Assembly: GCA_016873495.1 (NCBI GenBank)
Contig: VGXC01000031.1
Location: 1-34,208, forward strand
DNA length: 34,208 bases
Direction of reading: 5' to 3'
Source: Nitrospira sp.
GTDB taxonomy: Bacteria; Nitrospirota; Nitrospiria; Nitrospirales; Nitrospiraceae
Part shown: positions 24,055 to 30,669 of the stretch, piece after piece
Position numbering within the stretch: position 1 is the stretch's first letter
How the letters are laid out: each line of letters starts with the position of its first letter
Notes under the pieces: model-generated
Told to the model about the DNA's origin: nothing
The model's input: only the letters and a program-made list of their open reading frames with translations
Databases searched by the model: none
Position numbers and translations under genes: made by a program

Positions 24055-25056
24055 TCAGACATGACCAAGCTCTGATCCAGCCACATCTAGGAGCACCGTC
24101 TCTCTGACTGAGGATAGAGCGGAGAGGTCATTGGGCAGTTTCAGCAGCCGAACTGGAACCAGGGATACCATCTGCGCCAGAAAGGAAAGCTGTTCTTGCA
24201 GGACCAGGCGATCCGTGATGTCGAGCGTGAATAATCCTTGGAGGAGTTCCATAAAAGCAACCCGGCGACTGAGCGGTTCGATCCGACCACCTCGGTCTGC
24301 CTGTTCATCGTCCCGTCGCAGGCAGAAGATTCTCGCCAGCGGTTCCGGGGCAGTCGGGAAATCCTGGTGGTCGGGCAAGACCAGGCGCTGCTTGCTGGTG
24401 TAGTGCGCGACAGGAAGAGCTGGGTGATGGGATGAGTTGAGGGCCTCGCGCACGTCATCCCAGAGGCGGACCCCCGGAGAGGCTGGAACGGCAAGAATCT
24501 GTCCCTGGCGCTCTTGGACGACTAGGCAATCATCGCTCAGGATCGGGTAGCCGGCCAGAGCGAAGCTGGCTGCCAGGGTAGACTTTCCCGCCCCGCTGGG
24601 ACCGGTAAATGCACAGACGCCGTGGGGAGTAAGCACAGCCGTCGCATGGAGTGCCTGGATGCTTCGCAGACTAAGGACCAACGGGAGGGTCTGGTTCAAA
24701 AGGAGGTGGTGCAGGGTCTCCGGCGGTGTGCCGAGGCAGGGCTGCCCAAGGACATGCTGCCCTTCACGGTCTGTTAAAAAATCCGCCAGCCCGTGGAACC
24801 GGAGCAAGTAGCCGTTTTCCTGCTTGGCGCAGGAGAGCCACGGCTCTCCGTCCGGCAGGCTGGAGGACATGAACCAATCAGAGGCGGGCAAGAGACCATC
24901 GTGGGCATCCGAGAGGCAAACATGGATACCCGCTTCTGTGCCAAGACTTCCGTCGGGGAGCGCGGGCAATTGGGAAAGCGGCATGTTGCAGGTCAGGGTC
25001 AGACCGGAGAACCGATAGGTGAAGGGATGGCCCGGCGATGGAGAATCGATAGTCAT
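24055..25056 (-). CDS. HPr-kinase-like lasso-peptide kinase
   Basis: A protein of about 333 residues. The N-terminal part starts FTYRFSGLTLTCNMPLSQLP, typical of HprK-related enzymes in lasso clusters. The central P-loop is CAFTGPSGAGKSTLAASFA (Walker A), followed by YPILSDDCLVVQE, which corresponds to the Asp-rich metal site of HPr kinase. In the paeninodin pathway such a kinase phosphorylates the C-terminal Ser of the precursor. Here the precursor ends in Arg, so the target may be Ser9 or Ser5 of the core, or another substrate. I chose ATG 25056; ATG 25149 would add 31 basic residues not seen at the start of relatives. It lies just downstream of the precursor gene. Confidence 0.85.
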   Translation of the reverse strand: MTIDSPSPGHPFTYRFSGLTLTCNMPLSQLPALPDGSLGTEAGIHVCLSDAHDGLLPASDWFMSSSLPDGEPWLSCAKQENGYLLRFHGLADFLTDREGQHVLGQPCLGTPPETLHHLLLNQTLPLVLSLRSIQALHATAVLTPHGVCAFTGPSGAGKSTLAASFALAGYPILSDDCLVVQERQGQILAVPASPGVRLWDDVREALNSSHHPALPVAHYTSKQRLVLPDHQDFPTAPEPLARIFCLRRDDEQADRGGRIEPLSRRVAFMELLQGLFTLDITDRLVLQEQLSFLAQMVSLVPVRLLKLPNDLSALSSVRETVLLDVAGSELGHV

Positions 25057-25203
25057 TGGCCGTTGCCTATCATGATGTTTGCTGCCAATGGTGGCAGGTT
25101 TGCGGCGTGACCGAGGAGAGTCGACTGGCAGCGGAAGGCGGCGATGCATGCGGCTTCGCCATTTCGATCAGTCGCTATCAGGCGCCGGCCTGAGTTCAAG
25201 TTG

Positions 25204-25353
25204 TTATCGCTTGCGGCGGTGACTGTCCTTACCGGAGCCAGCCCTCCCCTGCGTCAATTTCGCAATTGGACCGTACTCTGTGAGTTGAGGAGTCTCATAG
25301 GGCTTTTTGCCCACGGAGGGAACTGGTTTTGATCCTTGATTATTCTGCGTCAT
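25204..25353 (-). CDS. Lasso peptide precursor (49 residues)
   Basis: A short gene found by direct translation between the synthetase and kinase genes. It starts ATG 25353 behind AAGGAGG, spaced four bases, the best ribosome-binding site in the cluster, and ends TAA at 25204. The leader contains YETPQLTEYGPIAKLT (residues 19-34), an exact fit to the lasso leader pattern YxxPxLxxxGxxxxxT. Tyr, Pro and Leu are bound by the PqqD-like protein, and the Thr is the penultimate leader residue. The predicted core is GRAGSGKDSHRRKR: Gly1 and Asp8 can form the macrolactam ring, leaving a six-residue tail SHRRKR. Four Arg, two Lys and one His make it strongly cationic. Other cleavage or ring sites are not excluded, but the only carboxylate side chain after the Thr is Asp8. 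Confidence 0.88.
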   Translation of the reverse strand: MTQNNQGSKPVPSVGKKPYETPQLTEYGPIAKLTQGRAGSGKDSHRRKR

Positions 25354-25374
25354 GGAGCCTCCTTACTTATCTTT

Positions 25375-27330
25375 TCAGGCCAAGGTCAGAGACTGATTTT
25401 TACCTGAGGCCGCACGGATATGATCCGGAGCCATTTCTAGGGCTTCGCGGTTCGACTGGGCCTCGGTGAGCCAAAGTTCCATCCCGACGATCATCCAGAG
25501 AGGCGAACAATAAGCCCTGTAAGCCTGATTGTCTTGCCGATAGCGCTGTCTCAGGTCGTGATACATCCGTTGGACTTCTATGGAATCGATCCATCCTAAC
25601 GTGCCGATGGTCGTCGTTTCCAGGAAATTCAGCATCGCCCCAGCCCAGGGAGTCAGTAGTAGCTCGGCATCAGTATGCGAGAAATCGGCTTTGGTCGAAC
25701 GCTGCCGGACCGACTCGGGTAGGCGATCGCCCATGGTCCGGCGAAGTACGAATTTAGTGATGGGCCCGCGCTGGCGCTGGTCTTGGGGGATGGCCAAGGC
25801 GAACTCCACTACACGCCGGTCATTGAACGGATGGCGTGCGTCAAGCCCAAGCCGGCTCGTGGCTCGTTCGGCCATCTCGTAGCAGATGCTCTGCTCGCCG
25901 CTTCTGACAAACTCATATAGGGACCGCTGGGCGTAGCTCTGGAAGCGACTTGGGAGGGGTGCGGACCGCAACCGGTCGGCCAGATAAATGCGCTTGGCGA
26001 ATTCTTTATCAATCCAGGCCGGCACTCCGTCACGCTTGAAGACCCGGCCATAAGCCTGCCGGACACGTGGAAGGAGCAGGCCGAGTGTTTCTTTGAAGTT
26101 CGCGAGGACATGCCTTGCACTTCCTTCACACGTGAGCGAGCGGAGGAATGTGCCAATTTGTCCTGTGCGCAGCAGATCCGCATAGGGGGCGAAACCCTCG
26201 CCAAGCCAGTCGTCTCCCCCCATCCCTGTAAGAACAACCCGTATTCCCTTCTCGCGAACGAGGCGATAGAGGTCCATGGCCATTGTTTCATTCGGATGGT
26301 CAGGGAAATCACGTTGCTGTCGGATTTGGCGGAGGAGATCGTTGGGAGCGGCCCTATACTCGTCTACCAGGTTCGATTTGAGATCCCATAACTGCACGAC
26401 GTCCTGAATATAGGAACGTTCATCGCAGGGCCTGCCCGGGAAGATCAAGGAGAAGGTCTCGAACCCCTGGCCCTGAACAGTACCCTCCCGGTGCAGGCTT
26501 TGGATCAGGCCAACGACAGAAGAGGAATCCAGGCCCCCACTTAACTCGGCTCCAATCGGACCGTTACTGCGCAGGCGAGCTCGGACGGCCTCTCCGAGCA
26601 CTGAACCGAAATGCTCTGCGTAGGCGTCATCGGTAACGTAACGGATTTCGTGCAGAAGATCGATATCCCAGTACCGGAAGGTTTGCAGCCGATTCGGTTG
26701 CACCGACAGCCAATGGGCGGGCGGGAGCCGTACGATCCCTCGGTACAGTGTCTCCTCCTGACTCAGAATGTCGTCCGCCAAGAACTCGCCGATCATCCCC
26801 TCATTAGGCTCACAAGGGACGGCCGGATGGATCAACAGGGGAGCCAATTCGGAAGCGAAGAGGAACCGACGATCGTCGGCATAGTAGTAGAACGGCCGGA
26901 TTCCAATATGGTCGCGGGCGCAAAAGAGGCGGCGCCGGCGCTCGTCCCAAATCGCAAAGGCGAAGTCGCCGACGAGGTGAAGCGGCGCCGTGTCACCCCA
27001 GCACTCGTACGCAGCAAGCACCAGTTCGGCATCGGTGTCGTCGCGCAGAATGTGTCCCTTGGCTTCCAGCTCCCGATGCAATTCCTCGCGGTTATCCACC
27101 CGGCCGTCGAGCGTGAGGGCCAGCCGTCCGGTCCGATCGACCAGCGGCAGTTGTTCGTGGAGCGATTCGGGCGTGGTGCAAAGTCGGGCATGGCCCAACC
27201 CGATCGGCCCGGCGATCCAGAGGCCTTGTCCATCCGGCCCCCGGTGGATCATCTGCGCGAGCATCCGATCGAGCAAGGTCCGCTCGATCGGGCGGCCGTC
27301 ATAATGGAGGATGCCGACAATGCCACTCAT
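25375..27330 (-). CDS. Lasso peptide macrolactam synthetase (asparagine-synthetase-like, C protein)
   Basis: 651 residues of the AsnB family. The N-terminal glutaminase-like domain (1-200) begins MSGIVGILHYDG and has MIHRGPDGQGLW and GDFAFAIWDERRRRLFCARD. Position 2 is Ser, where active glutamine amidotransferases have Cys, so ammonia release from glutamine is not expected. The synthetase domain (about 230-600) has the PPi-loop ELSGGLDSSSVVGL, VVLTGMGGDDWLGEG and the C-terminal HPFNDRRVVEFALAIP. In lasso pathways this enzyme adenylates the Asp/Glu side chain and closes the ring onto the core N-terminus. Start ATG 27330 has AGGAG seven bases upstream. The precursor gene follows 21 bp downstream. 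Confidence 0.9.
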   Translation of the reverse strand: MSGIVGILHYDGRPIERTLLDRMLAQMIHRGPDGQGLWIAGPIGLGHARLCTTPESLHEQLPLVDRTGRLALTLDGRVDNREELHRELEAKGHILRDDTDAELVLAAYECWGDTAPLHLVGDFAFAIWDERRRRLFCARDHIGIRPFYYYADDRRFLFASELAPLLIHPAVPCEPNEGMIGEFLADDILSQEETLYRGIVRLPPAHWLSVQPNRLQTFRYWDIDLLHEIRYVTDDAYAEHFGSVLGEAVRARLRSNGPIGAELSGGLDSSSVVGLIQSLHREGTVQGQGFETFSLIFPGRPCDERSYIQDVVQLWDLKSNLVDEYRAAPNDLLRQIRQQRDFPDHPNETMAMDLYRLVREKGIRVVLTGMGGDDWLGEGFAPYADLLRTGQIGTFLRSLTCEGSARHVLANFKETLGLLLPRVRQAYGRVFKRDGVPAWIDKEFAKRIYLADRLRSAPLPSRFQSYAQRSLYEFVRSGEQSICYEMAERATSRLGLDARHPFNDRRVVEFALAIPQDQRQRGPITKFVLRRTMGDRLPESVRQRSTKADFSHTDAELLLTPWAGAMLNFLETTTIGTLGWIDSIEVQRMYHDLRQRYRQDNQAYRAYCSPLWMIVGMELWLTEAQSNREALEMAPDHIRAASGKNQSLTLA

Positions 27331-27417
27331 GGCTCTCCTACGGTCGGGACAGGGCTCGTGAGCGAGGCGCGTTGATCGGCAGGAGAGCGCCATCCTGCCC
27401 CCGATGTCGCATGTGGT

Positions 27418-27852
27418 TCATTTCTCGCTTGTGGAATAGAGCAGGGTATAGTTCTCGAAGCCCGCTTGCCCGAGTAAGACCCGGCCGTTCTGATCCAACC
27501 AGGCATGGGCCGTGAAAAAACCGTGCTCCCGTGCCACGCCGATCCGCACGTGCCCCTCCTGCCCGCGCCGTCTGAGCATATACAGCAGCACCAGCGTTTG
27601 CCTGAGGCAAGGACCTCTGGCCGGCCCGGCAAGGGCGGCACGCTCGACCAACCAGGCCAGTCGAGGCGCGTCTGCCTCGGCGGACAACGGCCACCGGATC
27701 GCGCTGGATGGAACCCGGCGCAGGAAGTTCAGCACAGACTGGAATGGGATCACGAGGAGAGCGATCTCTAGCGACCACAGCAGCCCCCAGGCTTGCCCTA
27801 GGCAGAGCGCTTCTGCCCACGTGAGCCGACGGAGCTTACGCAGTCGTTCCAT
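27418..27852 (-). CDS. Lasso peptide leader peptidase (B2, transglutaminase-like)
   Basis: 144 residues of the lasso B2 / Transglut_core3 family, a cysteine protease that cuts the leader after the residue following the conserved Thr. The catalytic Cys lies in GPCLRQTLVLLYMLRRRG, the His in FTAHAWLDQNGRVLLG, with the Asp just after it, and the end GFENYTLLYSTSE is typical. The start ATG 27852 (MERLRKLRRLTWAEALCLGQ) lies inside the end of the B1 gene, a 17-base overlap, so translation is probably coupled. A longer frame from 27936 would lie within B1. Works together with the PqqD-like protein, which brings the leader. Confidence 0.9.
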   Translation of the reverse strand: MERLRKLRRLTWAEALCLGQAWGLLWSLEIALLVIPFQSVLNFLRRVPSSAIRWPLSAEADAPRLAWLVERAALAGPARGPCLRQTLVLLYMLRRRGQEGHVRIGVAREHGFFTAHAWLDQNGRVLLGQAGFENYTLLYSTSEK

Positions 27853-28147
27853 CTTGGAGTTCAAATAGCCCCTTCTCCAGCCCAAGGGCAACGAACTTGA
27901 GCAAGTCTTCGCGGCACCGTGCTTCGGCCACCTCATATTCTTGGACCATGCGGTCCAATACCGACTGCAGGTGCCGGTGTTCCTGCAACAAGTGCCAGAT
28001 ACGCGTGCCCACCTGGTCCAGGCCGAAATATACTCCGGTCGTCAGGTTGAGGAGCACCAATTCTCCCTGCAGATCTCGGAACACGACGCCCTCCGCAATG
28101 TTCACGCGGGAGGCAGGTGATAGCTGTGGGTCTGTGACGTTGGACAT
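27836..28147 (-). CDS. PqqD-family leader-binding protein (lasso B1, RRE)
   Basis: 103 residues of the PqqD/RRE fold (three strands and a helical bundle). It contains VNIAEGVVFRDLQGELVLLN, LTTGVYFGLDQVGTRIWHLL and VLDRMVQEYEV, the usual PqqD pattern with the leader groove between strand 3 and helix 3. It binds the lasso leader at the Tyr-Pro-Leu motif and presents it to the B2 protease and the synthetase. Start ATG 28147 is preceded by only weak purines. It overlaps B2 by 17 bases. Split B1 and B2 are usual in clusters from Firmicutes, Actinobacteria and several other phyla. Confidence 0.9.
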   Translation of the reverse strand: MSNVTDPQLSPASRVNIAEGVVFRDLQGELVLLNLTTGVYFGLDQVGTRIWHLLQEHRHLQSVLDRMVQEYEVAEARCREDLLKFVALGLEKGLFELQDGTTA

Positions 28148-28283
28148 TGGGCTGAAAGGAACGGTTGAGTCGTCGTTGGCGTAGGGTATCGTCCAAGCTC
28201 TCGGAAGTCAAGAAAGGCGTGGTTCCCGAAGATAGGGCCTGCGAAAGGTTCGACCTGTCGCCTGTCGAAAGACCTGAGCAAGG

Positions 28284-29369
28284 TTAGCGGAGGTGCGAGG
28301 CCAGGATCTCTGCGGCTTCGGCCGCTCCGGTCGGCGCCGGCGGAGCATAGAGCGGGGCAGGCAAGGCCTGCACCGCCGCAAGCGCCGCTTCCCAACGACC
28401 TGCCTCGAAATCCTGAACGGACAGTTGTAGCGCCCGTCCATATCGGTGAAGAAACTGTACCAGGCATTCTTCTTCCGCGAAATCAGACCGTCTGACATAG
28501 AGGGTGGGCTTCCCCATGGTCACGGCCTCGACGGTCATGTTGTAGCCGGGTTTGGAGACAATCACGTCGACCGAAGCCATGAGGGTGTCGAACGAAAAAG
28601 GCATCGATCTCGATGAGCGCAGGCGAGAACACCCGGATGGCACGGACTCGCTGATGATAAACCGGTAGCCCTGAAGGGCGTCGAGCTGGCTCAGCGGGAG
28701 ACGAGTATGGGCGATCCCCCCGAAGCCCACCAACACCAAACAATCGTCCGGCTGAACTCCCAGCGCGGCGTTGAGCCGAGGGCGCTCAGAAACCAGTGGT
28801 CGTATAATAGGAGCGATGACAGTCTGTTTTGGGAACGCGGAAAAAGACATGCCGGGCCTAACCCGCATCAACAGATCCGCATGGCTGTAGGCATGCCGGA
28901 TCTGTTGGATCACCTTCGCCTGCTGAGTATCACCCGGCGTCATGAGCGGCTCTAGGATCTGGTCCCAGGACAAGCTGGACATCGCAATCGTCGGGAGGCC
29001 AGCCCTGGCTCCGGCTTCGACAGCCAAGTGCGAAATGTTCGACAGGAGCAGGCTTGGCGCTTGGGAGCGGATGGCGCGGGTTTCTTCTTCGACCAGGGCA
29101 TCCCACCGTTCATGAAACCGCTGCGTTTTGGCCCAGGTTGCGGCACGGTCGATGTGAAGCGGGTCGTCCTGCACGCAGCCGATATCCTGTGGCTGGGGAC
29201 TGATCTCCCACTCGATCGTGAGGCGTTCTTCAAAAAACCGCCGGGGCACCGTGGTACGGAGCAGGGTTTTGAGGCCCGGGATGCGGGCTCCGAGTTCGTT
29301 GAGCACCGGGACCGTTTGCGCGGCATGTCCGAACCCATGGCCTGAGATGGAGCACCAGATCAGTGGCAT
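28284..29369 (-). CDS. GT-B glycosyltransferase (MurG/UGT-like) in lasso cluster
   Basis: 361 residues. The N-terminal loop CSISGHGFGHAAQTVPVLNE resembles the glycine-rich acceptor loop of GT-B enzymes (MurG/MGT type). The C-terminal nucleotide-sugar region has VIVSKPGYNMTVEAVTMGKP and LYVRRSDFAEEECLVQ. LLSNISHLAVEAGARAGLPT is the typical mid-domain helix. No membrane segment is seen, so it should act in the cytoplasm. It starts 9 bp after the small TPR gene and lies 136 bp ahead of B1 on the same strand. That suggests a tailoring role, possibly sugar addition to Ser, His or a phosphorylated tail, but the donor and acceptor are unknown. It could also be unrelated to the peptide. Confidence 0.75.
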   Translation of the reverse strand: MPLIWCSISGHGFGHAAQTVPVLNELGARIPGLKTLLRTTVPRRFFEERLTIEWEISPQPQDIGCVQDDPLHIDRAATWAKTQRFHERWDALVEEETRAIRSQAPSLLLSNISHLAVEAGARAGLPTIAMSSLSWDQILEPLMTPGDTQQAKVIQQIRHAYSHADLLMRVRPGMSFSAFPKQTVIAPIIRPLVSERPRLNAALGVQPDDCLVLVGFGGIAHTRLPLSQLDALQGYRFIISESVPSGCSRLRSSRSMPFSFDTLMASVDVIVSKPGYNMTVEAVTMGKPTLYVRRSDFAEEECLVQFLHRYGRALQLSVQDFEAGRWEAALAAVQALPAPLYAPPAPTGAAEAAEILASHLR

Positions 29370-29378
29370 GCGGAGGGA

Positions 29379-29696
29379 CTATCCAAGCTGCTGGAGGAGA
29401 GCCATCAGCTCCGGGACTAGATCGACCCCGCCGGAGGATCGGCCCGACTGGGCTGCGTCGATGCCGGCTTGCAAGATTGGCCTGGCTTCGTCCTTCCGCC
29501 CAAGTTTGACGAGGGCGCGGCCCAGGGCCAGGTGGGAAGCGACATGCGTCGGATCCAATTGAATGGCGATCTGTAGATGCTCGGCTGCTTCTGAGAGGTC
29601 GCCACCTTCTTGCAGCAACTTATTGCCCAACCCATAGCGCCCCAAAAATCCCTTTGGGTTTTTAACCACCATCTGGCGGAATGCGTCAATATCCAT
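29379..29696 (-). CDS. Small TPR protein, first gene of lasso operon
   Basis: A 105-residue soluble protein made of two or three tetratricopeptide units (FLGRYGLGNKLLQEGGDLSE, HVASHLALGRALVKLGRKDE). No signal peptide or catalytic motif. The ATG at 29696 has AGGA eight bases upstream. Its stop is 9 bp from the glycosyltransferase start, so it very likely leads the same transcript as the lasso genes. It may bind partners or the precursor; the UPF0489 protein of the cluster also has TPRs. Specific function unknown. Confidence 0.85.
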   Translation of the reverse strand: MDIDAFRQMVVKNPKGFLGRYGLGNKLLQEGGDLSEAAEHLQIAIQLDPTHVASHLALGRALVKLGRKDEARPILQAGIDAAQSGRSSGGVDLVPELMALLQQLG

Positions 29697-29729
29697 GATC
29701 GTATCCTGGTTTCTCTTTAATCGCGCGGC

Positions 29730-29738
29730 ATCATAGCA
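29730..29738 (-). promoter_or_regulatory. Extended -10 promoter of the lasso operon (candidate)
   Basis: On the minus strand TGCTATGAT (29738-29730) fits an extended -10 element (TGnTATAAT). It lies about 35 bases before the ATG at 29696. A clear -35 box is not visible. It is the most likely start for the transcript running from the small TPR gene through the lasso genes. Confidence 0.4.
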
Positions 29739-29765
29739 TTAAGTCTTGGCGGCCATCCACAGCGA

Positions 29766-30539
29766 TTACCGTTCCAATCGGGCTTGCCGCAGGACTGCCA
29801 AACGAGCTTCATCCTCCGCCGCCTGAGCGAGCCGATATCGGCTGTTCACCACGACCACCCGCGCCAGACATCGAACGGCCGAGAGCCGATCGCCTCGCCG
29901 TTCGTAGAGTGACGCCAGGAGGCGCAGTACCGCAGCTTCGCCCGGCTCATTTCCCAGCTTGATGAAATGCTCCGAGGCGTTATTGAGGCATTTCTCGGCC
30001 TGATCGTCCCGGCCTGCGGCCAGAAAGGTCTTGCCCAGTTGACTGTAGGTCACGGCCAGTCCATCTTCGTCTCCCGCGACGCGGTGGGAATCCAGGGCTT
30101 GTTTGAAGGCGGCGATCGCTTCGTCATAACGATGGCCGGCCGCTTCCTGGAGCCCGAGGTTCGAATAGAGGATGCCGAGCGCCCGATGGTCCTGGAGCGG
30201 CACGAGCATGTCCAAGGCTTCGAGGTAGTAGGGCCGTGCCTGCTCCGGATGGCCTGCCTCGGCCTGGATATTGCCCAGATTCACCAGGGTCTGCCCGACG
30301 GCCCGTTGGTCCGGTTCGGCTCGTTGGATGGCTAGGACTTCCCGGTAATATCGGTCCGCCTCATCGAGCGCTCCCAGCATGGCGCAGACGTTTCCGAGGT
30401 TGCCGAGGGTCTCGGTGAGCGACATTGCGGGGCCGCAGACTCGGTCTTCCGCAAGCGCCAGCTCAAACCAGTACCGAGCTTGCGCGAGATCGCCGCGATG
30501 CAGGAAGATCTTGCCTTTTTCCTTGTGAGCCTCCGACAT
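29766..30539 (-). CDS. TPR repeat protein
   Basis: A 257-residue soluble protein of about six TPR units from residue 5 to 245 (HRGDLAQARYWFELALAEDR, LGNLGNVCAMLGALDEADRY, LVNLGNIQAEAGHPEQARPY, LYSNLGLQEAAGHRYDEAIA). The longer helices recall Rapsyn/LGN-type TPRs. No signal peptide or enzyme domain is seen. ATG at 30539. It lies 69 bp upstream of the small TPR gene on the same strand, so it may be read through into the lasso operon. It is divergent from the adenylate cyclase gene. Function is unknown; protein scaffolding is inferred. Confidence 0.85.
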   Translation of the reverse strand: MSEAHKEKGKIFLHRGDLAQARYWFELALAEDRVCGPAMSLTETLGNLGNVCAMLGALDEADRYYREVLAIQRAEPDQRAVGQTLVNLGNIQAEAGHPEQARPYYLEALDMLVPLQDHRALGILYSNLGLQEAAGHRYDEAIAAFKQALDSHRVAGDEDGLAVTYSQLGKTFLAAGRDDQAEKCLNNASEHFIKLGNEPGEAAVLRLLASLYERRGDRLSAVRCLARVVVVNSRYRLAQAAEDEARLAVLRQARLER

Positions 30540-30669
30540 GATGGCTAGGATAAGATGGAGCGCAAGCGAAATCCAGCGTCATGTTCGACGGTTGACCAGC
30601 CGACAGGCGCGCAGTCCGTAGCGCGATGATCGGTCGCAGTGCGGTCGTGTGTCGGCCCGGGAGTGCATC

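Noticed and set aside
28148-28283. Possible second precursor between glycosyltransferase and B1
   Set aside because: Minus-strand translation gives no YxxPxL...T leader and no Gly-to-Asp/Glu ring spacing. Only a weak imperfect hairpin is seen.
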